Assembly (NCBI RefSeq): GCF_011044175.1
Contig: NZ_CP049057.1
Coordinates: 310,001-374,000, forward strand
Source of the DNA: Rasiella rasia
GTDB lineage: Bacteria; Bacteroidota; Bacteroidia; Flavobacteriales; Flavobacteriaceae
Reading direction: 5' to 3'
Length of the DNA stretch: 64,000 nt
Shown here: piece after piece, positions 19,701 through 27,575 of the stretch
Numbering within the stretch: the stretch's first letter is position 1
How the letters are laid out: each line of letters begins with the position of its first letter
Notes under the pieces: model-generated
Told to the model about the DNA's origin: nothing
The model's database searches: none
Seen by the model: only the letters and a program-made list of their open reading frames with translations
Translations under genes and position numbers: made by a program

Positions 19701-21814
19701 CGGCAGTAACATATTCTCAAGATCCAGGAACAAGTTTTCCAGTGGGAACCACAACCGTTACCGCAACGGCTACCGATCCTTCTGGAAATACAGCGACCTG
19801 TACCTTTGATGTAACAGTTGTAGACAACGAACCTCCTGTTGCAGTATGTACAGATATTACAGTACAATTAGATGCTACAGGAAATGCTAGTATTACACCT
19901 GGAGATATCGATGGTGGCTCTACAGATAACTGCGGAATCGCTGCGCTTGGGATTTCTCCAAGTACATTTACCTGTGCCGATGTAGGGGCTAACACAGTAA
20001 CCTTAACAGTAACCGATGTAAACGGAAACAGCAGTACGTGTACCGCAACAGTAACCGTTGAAGACAACGTAGCACCAACAGCAGTGTGTCAGGATATCAC
20101 AATCCAACTAGATGCTAACGGCGATGCAAGTATCGTAGCTGCCGATGTTGACGGAGGTTCTACCGATGCCTGCGGAATAGCGTCTATTGCAGTCGATATA
20201 GATACCTTCGATTGTTCTAATGTTGGACCAAACAATGTAACACTAACGGTAACCGATGTAAACGGAAATACAAGCTCTTGTGTAGCTGTAGTAACCGTAG
20301 AAGACAACATAGCACCAATGATTTTCTGTCCAGCAGATATAGTTGCTCCTACTAACAATGGTGAATGTGGCGCTACCGTTACCTTCCCACTTCCTGTAGG
20401 CACCGATAACTGTGGTATCGACTTTGTTGTTCAACAAGCAGGTATTGCTAGTGGTGAAATATTCCCGATAGGGGTTACCACGAACCAGTTTATTGTAGTA
20501 GATGTTAACGGAAACACAGCTACGTGTAGCTTTACGGTAACAGTAACAGACGATGATCCACCAATGGCGGTTTGTCAAGATATTACAGTGATGCTAGATG
20601 CTACAGGAAATGCTACCATTGTAGCCGCCGATGTAGATGGAGGTTCTACCGATAACTGTGCAATTACAAGCTTGAGTATCGATATAGACAGCTTTACCTG
20701 TGCAGACCTCGGTGACAATATTGTAACCCTTACTGCTACAGATGCTGGAGGATTAAGCAGTAGCTGTACAGCCATAGTAACTGTAGAGAATGGTGTTATG
20801 CCAAATGCAGTCTGCCAAGACGCTAGCGTGCAGTTAGATGCACTAGGAATGGTTAGTATTATAGATGCATCCATCTTCGATGGAGGGTCTACAGACGCTT
20901 GTGGGGGCACGAACCTTACTTTTAGTGTATCTCCAGACACATTTACTTGTGCAGACGTAGGAGACAACACGGTAACCATAACAGTTACAGACGATGGTGG
21001 TAATACTTCAACATGTACAGCAACGCTAACAGTAGAAGATGTAATAGCTCCAACAGTTAGTTGTATGGATCTTACCGTATCACTCGATGCAAATGGAGAG
21101 GCGAGTATAGACCCAGCAGACCTTGTGGTGATGAGCGACGATATCTGTGGTATTGCTCAAACCTCTGCAGACATTACAGATTTTAACTGTGATGATGTAG
21201 GAACACCAATTGTGGTAACGGTAACAGTAGAAGATCCTTCAGGGAACACTGCAACATGTACCGCAACAGTAACAGTTCTTGATGAAATAGCTCCAGAATT
21301 AGATTGTCCTGTAGACTTTACAGTACAAACTATAGAAGGAACTCAGTATGAAGTAGAAAACTTTATCACATCAGGAGCGGTAACTGCTACAGATAATTGT
21401 ACAGACCCTGTCAATGTTGTAAGTCAATCACCAGCAGTTGGTGACTTGTTAGACCCAGGCGTGTATCCGGTGACTATTACCGTATCTGATGCTTCAGGTA
21501 ATGAGGCAGACTGTACTTTCAATCTTACTGTAGAAGCCGTACTAGGAATAGGTGATAATAGCTTTGATATTTCAAGCGTAAGCATGTATCCAAACCCTGC
21601 TACAGACTTCGTTATGTTGAGCAATCCGCAACATATTCCGTTACAAGACGTGCGTATTTACGATGTAACAGGACGTTTGATAAAGACGATAGATGCAAGA
21701 GAGACGCTTTCAGAAATGAGTATAGATATTTCAGAATTAGCAAGTGCCACCTATTTGTTCTTAGTGAATACAGAAAACGGAGAACAACTAACGCATCAGA
21801 TTGTAAAAGAGTAA
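13748..21814 (+). CDS. 2688-residue secreted multidomain HYR/Calx-beta/glycine-rich protein with T9SS sorting domain
   Basis: The ATG at 13748 is used because it gives a signal peptide (MKKITLLCIALCSLFLVTNSFA); an in-frame TTG at 13700 lies inside the promoter box. Order of modules: three copies of an unnamed ~215-residue module opening LVAV-GM-H (~13820-14510, 14885-15530, 15895-16540), the first two each followed by a Calx-beta domain. Six ~80-residue Ig-like repeats follow (TFTAPADLCVDAGVQ; 16541-18282), broken by a ~100-residue insert (17257-17568). Ten HYR-type repeats follow (TCPADITV...; 18283-21540), the second split by a ~273-residue glycine-rich domain (18641-19459). The end is a T9SS type A domain (SMYPNPATDFVML... 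to VKE). It is probably a cell-surface adhesin or matrix protein moved by T9SS. Confidence 0.9.
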   Translation: MKKITLLCIALCSLFLVTNSFAQKVVIVGMNHISGGAGDDGFTFVATENIPGGEVIYFTENEYVSGSNAFTFGTGTTGEGVIRYVVGAGGLATGVVVFINEDLGSNAFTITCSSGDCGSLTASTTNGNGSFNLATNGDGLYAYSDTDENVLNGITQIYSVMYTGSGESLLQNGGAIPASESPAIDYPNAVIVDGFPNDSDDFVGPDRVEYVFNPATLRDGVSQASLENPTNYVSYVSQQLLSTVPFTNLNLGGANPVLTVTTAPTSVNENSGTGMVYTFTLSAAAVGPVTANFSVGGTATFSTDYNQSGAASFNASTGTVTIPNGATTASVTITPVGDGTLEPDETVVLTITSGTGYDAGAPSIGTGTIINDDSISVTPLVAVTGSTHSPPITPESFSFVALDDIGAGVQVYFTERDFNNNQLNFSGGGGGVAVWTAPAGGIVRGEVVVVAETGSNVFTTSCNSGTCGSVSIISGTWDLASQGASIFAYRDSDTNPENGITSVDAVLFTGTSSASGGNIPAIEDPSGVYAGSVVVDGFPSAPSERTEYDPTLRGVTVDQANFQNIANWLHSQPTGALSPVPFANIIITTGSANPALSVTVAPSTTVEDSGTSMVYTFLLDAPAAADTTVNFDVSGTATLTTDYTVSGAATFSATAGTALITTGNTSVDVTITPVVDAIVEPTETIELMVASGTGYDGGTPNAATGSITNDDTSMSDPLVAVMGMTHELGSMDSFSFAAAQDVPAGTVVYFTEESFNNTTLMFASTGEGVVQWTAPAGGQIDQGDVIVITETASNVFTATCSDTSGFGCGTAVLVSGTFALASNGETFYAYEDSDTDPTNGVDDIYSVMYTGVSATPGGNIPPSEDPSGIYLSALVVDGFAAVAPRKTEYTPGSRNVLVGMADFENPSNYDNGVAPGAGLSTVPFANLNIVVTFTAPADLCVDAGVQAGLGGGSPTGGVYSGPGVTDDGNGMTYSFDPAAAGVGVHTLSYTSGGTAVTDDIEVFALPTVTFTAPADLCVDAGVQAGLGGGTPTGGVYSGTGVTDDGNGTTYSFDPAAAGVGTHTITYNFTDGNGCSGSASDDVEVFALPTVTFTAPADLCVDDGVQTGLGGGTPTGGVYSGPGVTDDGNGTTYSFDPAAAGVGTHTLTYTFTDANGCTGSATDDIEVFESPTIFSAGTGTTITLSANNCNAGGEYTLEATLFNGRPSYLRASPFNAFIRWDGTQWGVFDDFGNVAMINTINTPTPPCSDLSPWQASLCSPSTVTGDGTTCDDFSPSDVCINSGIQTGLGNVNPTGGVYSGTGVTDDGNGMTYSFDPAAAGVGTHTITYTVTNGNGCTATASSDVEVFALPTVTFTAPADLCVDAGVQAGLGGGTPTGGVYSGPGVTDDGNGMTYSFDPAAAGVGTHTITYTFTDGNGCTASATDDVEVFALPTVTFTAPASPVCPTLVLTGQGGGTPIGGVYSGPGVTDDGNGMTYTFDTNASGTGTHTITYTYTDGNGCTASDSDTVTVEDNDPPAITCPADITVDNDPGECGAIVTFAATATDNCPSTVSITYSQDPGTQFPVGTTTVTATATDGAGNSATCTFNVTVNDAEDPTITCPGDITVNNDPGNCGTVVTYTSPMATDNCSGFITTETFDFTGAMQTFTVPSGVTSISIEAFGGAGQDMIIEDFDPSIGGLGGQASGDLAVTPGDVLTIFVGGEGVDGIGGFNGGGVGGFGTPSTGTGGFAGSGGGASDVRLGGMTLADRVIVAGGGGGGGRDYVNGSCVPCGIGGNGGSGGGFTGTDGEDPSWSGILGAFPNAGAGGKGGTPAMGGAAGNGPNGPPGNPGTLGIGGIGVDGTQSVASGGGGGGFYGGGSGGGGNSGDGFAGAGGAGGSSYVGGVTSGMTNAGVRTGNGQIIITYAALSVTQTAGLPSGSTFPVGTTTNTFVVTDGAGNTATCSFDVTVNDTENPVITCPANITVNNDPGACGAIVSFAATATDNCSAAVTYSQDPGTSFPVGTTTVTATATDPSGNTATCTFDVTVVDNEPPVAVCTDITVQLDATGNASITPGDIDGGSTDNCGIAALGISPSTFTCADVGANTVTLTVTDVNGNSSTCTATVTVEDNVAPTAVCQDITIQLDANGDASIVAADVDGGSTDACGIASIAVDIDTFDCSNVGPNNVTLTVTDVNGNTSSCVAVVTVEDNIAPMIFCPADIVAPTNNGECGATVTFPLPVGTDNCGIDFVVQQAGIASGEIFPIGVTTNQFIVVDVNGNTATCSFTVTVTDDDPPMAVCQDITVMLDATGNATIVAADVDGGSTDNCAITSLSIDIDSFTCADLGDNIVTLTATDAGGLSSSCTAIVTVENGVMPNAVCQDASVQLDALGMVSIIDASIFDGGSTDACGGTNLTFSVSPDTFTCADVGDNTVTITVTDDGGNTSTCTATLTVEDVIAPTVSCMDLTVSLDANGEASIDPADLVVMSDDICGIAQTSADITDFNCDDVGTPIVVTVTVEDPSGNTATCTATVTVLDEIAPELDCPVDFTVQTIEGTQYEVENFITSGAVTATDNCTDPVNVVSQSPAVGDLLDPGVYPVTITVSDASGNEADCTFNLTVEAVLGIGDNSFDISSVSMYPNPATDFVMLSNPQHIPLQDVRIYDVTGRLIKTIDARETLSEMSIDISELASATYLFLVNTENGEQLTHQIVKE
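18641..19459 (+). other. glycine-rich domain inserted within an HYR repeat
   Basis: The inserted segment starts with FDFTGAMQTFTVPSGVTSIS and ends with GNGQIIITYAA. Between these it is dominated by Gly runs (GGGGGGGRDY, GGGGGGFYGGGSGGGG) with one Cys pair (SCVPC). It resembles the Gly_rich domain known from ALK/LTK receptors and bacterial surface proteins. The host HYR repeat begins TCPGDITVNNDPGNCG and resumes at LSVTQTAGLPSGSTFPVGT. Confidence 0.75.
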
Positions 21815-21845
21815 TTTCATAATTAATTTTAGATAGTTAGAGAAG

Positions 21846-21876
21846 CCTTCTTCGAGAAATCGGAGGAGGTTTTTTT
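21846..21876 (+). terminator. intrinsic terminator after the HYR giant gene
   Basis: A 10-bp stem (CCTTCTTCGA with TCGGAGGAGG, two G-U pairs) is closed by a GAAA tetraloop and followed by seven T. Confidence 0.85.
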
Positions 21877-21919
21877 ATTGACGCAACATGTTAAGGATTA
21901 ATCTAGGAAGGAGGTTACA

Positions 21920-22516
21920 TCATTGGGTATGTCTATAAAAGGCCCAAATATAAGCCGCTACAGATACAACAACACCTACAACTAAAACTACATAAGTAAT
22001 GTTTAGAATTCTAAATTTCTTATCTAATACCGCGCCTAAAAAATAAAGATCTTTGGTGAGTACTTTATAAATTTCTTGTGTATTAGATTGCATATGTTTT
22101 ACGGCCCATTCGTATTCTTCTAGTTCCATTTTATGAAAGTTTCCGAAGAAAGCTAAATTCACATCATGTGCTATCACTGCTTCCTTGCTAAAAGTTCCTC
22201 TCGTAATTTTAGGCATTGTTGCGTAAATAGAGAGTACCATTGCCACAAGCATAAAGAATACAAATAACCCAGTGGGTATAAGTAAGTATTGGTCGCCAGT
22301 TTTCTGAAAAAACTTTAAGCTATTTGTTAGAATCCCCGATATAAGGAGCGCACATACGGCAAGAACCAAATTAGATTTACGATCTGCCATTCCACTTAAT
22401 TTTATATGGTTTTTAAGAGCAACCATATAAAAAGTTTGCACGGCAAGAGCAGCACCTTCTTCTACAGTAGAAAGGGGTATGGTGTCTATCTTTTCGTTTT
22501 CTAGAGTGACATTCAT
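21920..22516 (-). CDS. orphan Pycsar-effector-like membrane protein (DUF5706/PycTM)
   Basis: 198 residues. The C-terminal ~165 residues fit the PycTM/DUF5706 pattern: VQTFYMVALKNHIKLSGMADRKSNLVL, membrane segments near residues 47-65 and 78-98, then the conserved ATMPKITRGTFSKE, VNLAFFGNFHKMELEEYEW, TKDLYFLGAVLDKKFRILN, and a last membrane segment near 172-192. In Pycsar defence a cyclase makes cCMP or cUMP and a PycTM effector disrupts the membrane. In many Bacteroidota the same domain is fused to an HD hydrolase. Here there is no HD domain and no cyclase gene in the neighbourhood; the divergent neighbour is a histidine kinase. Its role as defence effector or as a general membrane protein is open. 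Confidence 0.75.
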   Translation of the reverse strand: MNVTLENEKIDTIPLSTVEEGAALAVQTFYMVALKNHIKLSGMADRKSNLVLAVCALLISGILTNSLKFFQKTGDQYLLIPTGLFVFFMLVAMVLSIYATMPKITRGTFSKEAVIAHDVNLAFFGNFHKMELEEYEWAVKHMQSNTQEIYKVLTKDLYFLGAVLDKKFRILNITYVVLVVGVVVSVAAYIWAFYRHTQ

Positions 22517-22680
22517 TGGCTAAAGGTACAACCAAATACAGATATTTTGGAGGGGATTAAATTATTGGTTTTTATAACTATAGGTTGTACGATTAATAAA
22601 ATCTGTTAAAAAAGTAACGTTATTACCATCATATGCACTAAAAACTCCTATGAAATTATAAATATATTATCTTTACGGAG

Positions 22681-23886
22681 ATGACTAACACTAGTACTAC
22701 AGCAATTTCTGAACGTGAGCGGATTGATTTTTTAAATTCGTTAAAATTATTTGATACGTTACCGGAAGATGAATTCGATATGCTCACTCAAATGGCGTCT
22801 AAATATCTTAGCGCCCCGGTGTCTTTATTTAGTATTGTAGATGATCACCGGCAATGGTTTAAGTCTAGGGTAGGAGTTGATATGTGTGAGACACCTCGTG
22901 ATATTTCATTTTGTTCTCATGCCATTCAGCAAAAGGATTTATTTGTGGTTGAAAACGCAGATGAAGATCCGCTATTTGCCAATAATCCGTTAGTTACAGC
23001 AAAAGATAATGCTGTGAAATTCTATACGGGCGTTCCCATTATTATTGAGGGCAAGTACGCAATTGGCACTTTGTGTATTTTAGATTACAAACCAAGAGTC
23101 TTGTCTGATGAGGAACAGGAATTACTAAAGAATCTTGGAAAACAAATTGAAAAACTTATTGAGCTAAGAATGCTCAATAATAAGGCAAAGGCACAGCAAA
23201 AAGAGTTGGTAGAGCAGCATGAGCGTCTTAAGGAGTTTGCTGGAGTTATTTCGCATGATATGAAAATGCCTTTAGCCAATCTTATTATTACCAGCGATAT
23301 ACTGAAAAAGAAATACAGCTCCATTTTAGATACAGATGGTATTAATTATTTAGAGTACCTAAAAACGAGCTCGCTAACTTTAAGCGATTACATAAGCAAT
23401 ATTTTAAAGTATTACGAAAGCGACGGACTCGTAAAAGAATCTAAAACTACCTTCGATATTTTTGAATTGTTGGAAGAAATTATTGAAATCCTTCATGTGA
23501 ATGAGTTATGTACTATTTTACTCCCTGAAGAGAACCTTATTCTTCACGCGAATAAAGCAGCTGTCGAGCAAGTTTTACTGAACCTATTTACCAATGCCAT
23601 AAAATACAACGACAAAACGAATACTGAAATTAAGGTAGATTGTTATGAAGACGAAGTGTTTTACAATTTTTCTGTAACCGATAATGGTAAGGGTATTGCT
23701 CCAGAGAAATTGCACCTAATTTTTAATCTCTATGAAACCTTAGATGCTACCGATAAGAAAGGAAATAAAGGACACGGTATTGGCTTATCTATGGTAAAAA
23801 AGATTTGTCAGAGTTTAGGAGGGGATATTGAGGTAACCAGTGAGGTTGGTAATGGATGTTGCTTTAGCTTTTGGATTGCTAAGTAA
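22681..23886 (+). CDS. GAF-domain sensor histidine kinase
   Basis: 401 residues, cytoplasmic (no membrane segment). A GAF domain covers residues ~10-150 (LFDTLPEDEFD, FSIVDDHRQWFKS, RDISFCSHAI, YTGVPIIIEGKYAIGTLCIL). A coiled-coil linker follows at 155-185. The HisKA H-box has ISHDMKMPLANL with the phospho-accepting His near residue 193. The HATPase domain has N-box LLNLFTNAIKYN, G1 VTDNGKGIAP and G2 GHGIGLSMVKKI. The substrate is a response regulator not encoded nearby. The GGAG just before the ATG is one of the few Shine-Dalgarno-like sites here. It is divergent from the PycTM-like gene; a signalling link between the two is possible but unproven. Confidence 0.92.
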   Translation: MTNTSTTAISERERIDFLNSLKLFDTLPEDEFDMLTQMASKYLSAPVSLFSIVDDHRQWFKSRVGVDMCETPRDISFCSHAIQQKDLFVVENADEDPLFANNPLVTAKDNAVKFYTGVPIIIEGKYAIGTLCILDYKPRVLSDEEQELLKNLGKQIEKLIELRMLNNKAKAQQKELVEQHERLKEFAGVISHDMKMPLANLIITSDILKKKYSSILDTDGINYLEYLKTSSLTLSDYISNILKYYESDGLVKESKTTFDIFELLEEIIEILHVNELCTILLPEENLILHANKAAVEQVLLNLFTNAIKYNDKTNTEIKVDCYEDEVFYNFSVTDNGKGIAPEKLHLIFNLYETLDATDKKGNKGHGIGLSMVKKICQSLGGDIEVTSEVGNGCCFSFWIAK

Positions 23887-23937
23887 ATATTTTATGCGCT
23901 ACTTAATTTCATAGAAAGAGTGATATTTTCGCGCTCT

Positions 23938-25179
23938 TTAGAGTCTACCTATTAATTCTTTCAATAATGTATCAGTCTCCTTAAACAAATCATCTGTTTT
24001 TTGATGTAATGTAATATCAGGCTGAAGGGCGGTATTTGCTTGTTGTGATATACGAAAAAGCCGTTTGGAATAGGTAATGACAAGGTTGGAGTTTGGTAGC
24101 GTAAAGCTGTCCATATCCTGATAACCATTCGGATTGGAGCCCGTGGGCTGCCCAACAATAGTTGCATTTAACAATTGTTTAAAAAGCGCTGCATTACTAG
24201 TTGCGGCAGAAAACGTTGTATTACTTGTTAAAACAAACACTCCATTTTCCCAATCTATGGTATCGGCAAGATTAAGTGCATGGGCTAAAACAATTCCCAC
24301 ATATAAATCGCCACCACCATTCTTTCGCATATCTATAATTAATTGCTTTAGTTGTTTTTCTTGAATATAAGAGACCAATTGTTCTCCAAAAGCACTCATT
24401 TTTTCAAATGAGGGATATGCCTCAAAATTGACATATATTGCTTTTGTACCTGAAATAGGAGCGAACCATATATCGCGATTTTCATTTTTGGGTATCTCTA
24501 TTTGAGGAACACTTAAAACCAGTTTTGAAATATCAGTTTCTTCCCACATTTTATTAGAAATTGCACCTAAATTTTTATGTATGATTTCATTAGTATTAGT
24601 TCGAAAACTAAACGTAGCTTCATTCGTTTTGTTGATTAAATTTAGATAGTAAAGCACTTCTGCATTGGTTAAGTAGCTTCCAGTTCTTTCGTTTAAAGAA
24701 TTTTGGTTTTCAACAAACTGCGCTATTTCTGACACTTTTTGTGCAACCTTATTAATTGGAGTTCCGTTTATAGATTCCAATGTGGTTGTAAGGATTTGTT
24801 TATCGCTTTTTAATGCTTTTGTAACATACCATTTCCCTTCAATTAATTTAATTTCGATTGGAAAACGATGGGTAGAAATGTTTCTCAATGATACGGCTGT
24901 ATGTCCATCATTTATGCGCCTTGTTAATCGCATTAATTTAAGTGTAATATCAAAATCGCTTTGGGTGTCTAGGCCCTCATAAATTTTATCCCATTCCTTA
25001 TTAAACGCTTCTTTTGATACCGTATGGTACAGATTAATATGTTTATTTTCTAAAGAGGTTTTATAAATTTCAAGATCTTCTTTCCAATTATTTTTGGTTG
25101 GTGTTTGTGAAAACACCATATTAAAAGTTGAAGCCAAAGCGAAAATAAAACATACAAGTACCGTTTGAAATGAGTTCAT
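23938..25179 (-). CDS. secreted S41-family (tail-specific protease-like) peptidase
   Basis: 413 residues with an N-terminal signal peptide (TVLVCFIFALASTFNMVFSQ). The C-terminal half has the S41 core: LIIDMRKNGGGD near residue 275 and TSNTTFSAATSNAALFK near 325. The Ser in TFSAA is the expected nucleophile, and GQPTGSNPNGYQD follows. A PDZ domain is not evident. It is a paralogue-type S41 enzyme of Bacteroidota, periplasmic or exported. Its start lies 4 bp after the stop of the serine hydrolase gene, so the two form an operon. The substrate is unknown. Confidence 0.85.
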   Translation of the reverse strand: MNSFQTVLVCFIFALASTFNMVFSQTPTKNNWKEDLEIYKTSLENKHINLYHTVSKEAFNKEWDKIYEGLDTQSDFDITLKLMRLTRRINDGHTAVSLRNISTHRFPIEIKLIEGKWYVTKALKSDKQILTTTLESINGTPINKVAQKVSEIAQFVENQNSLNERTGSYLTNAEVLYYLNLINKTNEATFSFRTNTNEIIHKNLGAISNKMWEETDISKLVLSVPQIEIPKNENRDIWFAPISGTKAIYVNFEAYPSFEKMSAFGEQLVSYIQEKQLKQLIIDMRKNGGGDLYVGIVLAHALNLADTIDWENGVFVLTSNTTFSAATSNAALFKQLLNATIVGQPTGSNPNGYQDMDSFTLPNSNLVITYSKRLFRISQQANTALQPDITLHQKTDDLFKETDTLLKELIGRL

Positions 25180-25183
25180 ATAG

Positions 25184-26320
25184 CTATTTGTTTTCTAATT
25201 GTTTAAGGATGTTGTATACCAAAATTAGAGAACTTTTTGACGCTTCTAATTGGTTTAAAGTGCCAGTAACATAGGTGTCTAGTTGTGGACAATACCATAA
25301 AAACGATGCTGTACTCCCGGTATGTCCAATAAGTTGAAGGGGAGTATCTATATTCATTAAGTCTTTTATGGATACTTTTCTTAATCCATAGCCGTATTCC
25401 ATGCCTACAGTTTCATACATCCAATTCTGCATTTCTAATCGGGTTTCATTTGTTAGGATCAAACCTTTATTGAACCCTTTTAAAAAGCTAATTAGATCTT
25501 GGGTTGTAGCAACTAATCCTCCGCCTCCCCAATCGGCGCTTAGGCTGTTTAACGTTGATAACTCAATATCGCCAACATAAAACTCTGCTAATTTGTGTTC
25601 TTTCTGTTGCGATGATGATTTCAAGTTCATATATGAATTTTTCATGCCTAAGGGATCAAAAATGTACTGTTGGAAGAACTGATCTAACGAAAGGCCACTT
25701 ACTTTTTCAATTATTAAAGCCAAAAGAACGTATTCTGTATCGGTATAATTATACCCCTGTCCAGGCACAAAATTTGGTTTCATATGTTCCTTGGTAAACT
25801 GAATCATTTCTTGTGGTGACCATAATTTTTCTTTATCAATTAACAATTGATTAATAATGTTAGGGCTTCCATCAATTGTTTCACCTGTGAAATAGTCTGG
25901 CAGTCCAGAAGTATGCTGTAATAATTGAGCAATCGTGATGTCTTTCGAATACGTTTTGCCATTTAATACGTGCAGATTATTAATAATCGCTTCTGATAAA
26001 TAAAGAGCTATTTTATCATTAAAATTCAGCATTTTTCTATCTTTTAAAATTCCGATAGATGTGGCTGTTAGCATTTTAGTAATACTCGCTGTATAGAAAG
26101 GACTGTTAGTAGTTACAGAGTTTTCTGAACGTAGTGCATCTTCAGCAAACTGAAAATTAATATTTTTTGATTCAGAATAGACGTGTATGATAGCACTTTT
26201 TATTGGTTCTTTAGCTAGTTCTGCTTTCAATAACTTCTCAACTTCTGTAGTAATCGTTTGTTGACCATTACAGAATAGTGAAAAAAGGAGCAATAAGCTT
26301 AGAATAACATTGTTTTTCAT
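25184..26320 (-). CDS. serine hydrolase, beta-lactamase/D-Ala-D-Ala peptidase fold (class C type)
   Basis: 378 residues, signal peptide at the N-terminus (VILSLLLLFSLFCNGQ). Active-site motifs: Ser-x-x-Lys as SITK near residue 80 (YTASITKMLTA), the Tyr motif as YTD within GYNYTDTEY near 195 (instead of the usual YxN), and HTG within IGHTGSTASF near 335. Family members act as esterases, peptidases or beta-lactamases, so the substrate cannot be read. It is the first gene of a pair with the S41 peptidase and the second of two such hydrolases in this minus-strand block. Confidence 0.88.
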   Translation of the reverse strand: MKNNVILSLLLLFSLFCNGQQTITTEVEKLLKAELAKEPIKSAIIHVYSESKNINFQFAEDALRSENSVTTNSPFYTASITKMLTATSIGILKDRKMLNFNDKIALYLSEAIINNLHVLNGKTYSKDITIAQLLQHTSGLPDYFTGETIDGSPNIINQLLIDKEKLWSPQEMIQFTKEHMKPNFVPGQGYNYTDTEYVLLALIIEKVSGLSLDQFFQQYIFDPLGMKNSYMNLKSSSQQKEHKLAEFYVGDIELSTLNSLSADWGGGGLVATTQDLISFLKGFNKGLILTNETRLEMQNWMYETVGMEYGYGLRKVSIKDLMNIDTPLQLIGHTGSTASFLWYCPQLDTYVTGTLNQLEASKSSLILVYNILKQLENK

Positions 26321-26393
26321 GTGTAAATGTTTATTGTTCTCTATTAGTTCTTTAAATTCTTACAAATGTTTCAGGGTTCTTTATACTGTGTTA

Positions 26394-27488
26394 CTAATTA
26401 TTTGTTTTTCCCTTTACATAAGCAGCCAATTGTAGCATGTTGCGAAATCTAGTTAGGTCTCCTTGTATTGCTGCTACAATACTATGATTTACTAATAATG
26501 ATCTTGAAACAGATTGATTATTTTCTAGAATCATTTTGTTAATTACTGCTTTAGAATTATCTAATCCTTTCGTTTCGTAAACTTCTAATACTTTAACCGC
26601 GTTTTCTTCGGCAGTAATTAGCCTGGGTTTTGGTGTATAGCCCATTTGTTGTACCATAGCCTCTGCTAACACCCAAACAGACCATGGGTTTTGACCAGTT
26701 ATTAAATTTTCGTCACGACTCATTTTTTCCAAATACATTATTCCTTCTTGAAACTCTCCACCTTGTTCAATTAATTTGTCTTGCAGTAAGAAAGGAAAAA
26801 TAGTGGTTGCATTTGGTATTAACAATAGCTCTTCTTTATTGGTAAAACTACTTACTTTTTTATTTTTCAAGAACCAATCACCGTTATTCAGTTTTACATT
26901 TACGAAAGCTGCAGGGCCATGACATACAGCTCCAATAACTTTGTTGTTGTAATGAAAATCTCGAATTATCTCTTGCAAGTATTTATTATCTGGAAAATCG
27001 AACATGGCGCCTTTTCCTCCAACAAAATAAATAGCTTCATATGCTTGAGTATCTACGTCCTTTAAGGGCAAGCTATTCTTTAATTTGTTTTGGGGAACAT
27101 CATCATTCAAAAATGCATAGTCGAATTCTCCCATATCATCATCGTCTACAACGACAGGGGGTAGGCCACCTAAGGGACTAGCAATATCTACTTCAAAACC
27201 ATTAGCCTTGAAAACATAATAGGCTCTAGCTAACTCAGTAAGTTCATAACCTGTACTCTTGGTGCTTGTTCCCATAGTATCTGTGCTAGTTACCACGGCA
27301 AGTATTTTTCCTCTATACGGGGGTATATCATTTGTAATATAGGAAATATCTTTTGCTTCGCTAGTAACTAATGTAGCATCTTCCTCTGGTAATAAGCTTA
27401 CCATATATATGCCTAACATTATAATGACGGCGATGAAAGTGACTAGAATTGTTAGTATCCATTTTAGTATGCGGTATTTTTTAAACAT
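26394..27488 (-). CDS. DJ-1/PfpI-family (type 1 glutamine amidotransferase-like) membrane-anchored protein
   Basis: 364 residues. An N-terminal membrane anchor (residues ~9-32) is followed by a DJ-1/PfpI domain. The nucleophile elbow GAVCHGPAAFVNV, with Cys near residue 192, is followed by conserved LKNKKVSSFTNKEE. The Hsp31/YDR533C group has the same elbow and includes glyoxalase-III and chaperone activities. The C-terminal ~100 residues (ENAVKVLEVYETKGLDN...) form an extra helical part beyond the usual domain. It lies in a minus-strand block of hydrolases and oxidoreductases. A stress or carbonyl-detoxification role is plausible, not shown. Confidence 0.82.
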   Translation of the reverse strand: MFKKYRILKWILTILVTFIAVIIMLGIYMVSLLPEEDATLVTSEAKDISYITNDIPPYRGKILAVVTSTDTMGTSTKSTGYELTELARAYYVFKANGFEVDIASPLGGLPPVVVDDDDMGEFDYAFLNDDVPQNKLKNSLPLKDVDTQAYEAIYFVGGKGAMFDFPDNKYLQEIIRDFHYNNKVIGAVCHGPAAFVNVKLNNGDWFLKNKKVSSFTNKEELLLIPNATTIFPFLLQDKLIEQGGEFQEGIMYLEKMSRDENLITGQNPWSVWVLAEAMVQQMGYTPKPRLITAEENAVKVLEVYETKGLDNSKAVINKMILENNQSVSRSLLVNHSIVAAIQGDLTRFRNMLQLAAYVKGKTNN

Positions 27489-27575
27489 AGTTTCTTATTT
27501 AGATGAGCTCATTGTATTAATAAATGATAGTCGCATAGGCTTGTTTGAGCGTCATGGTTTTATTATCAATTAAAT

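Noticed and set aside
23908-23940. Terminator between the histidine kinase and the S41 peptidase genes
   Set aside because: Only a 6-bp stem (AAAGAG/CTCTTT) with a 13-nt loop and no T run, so too weak to call.
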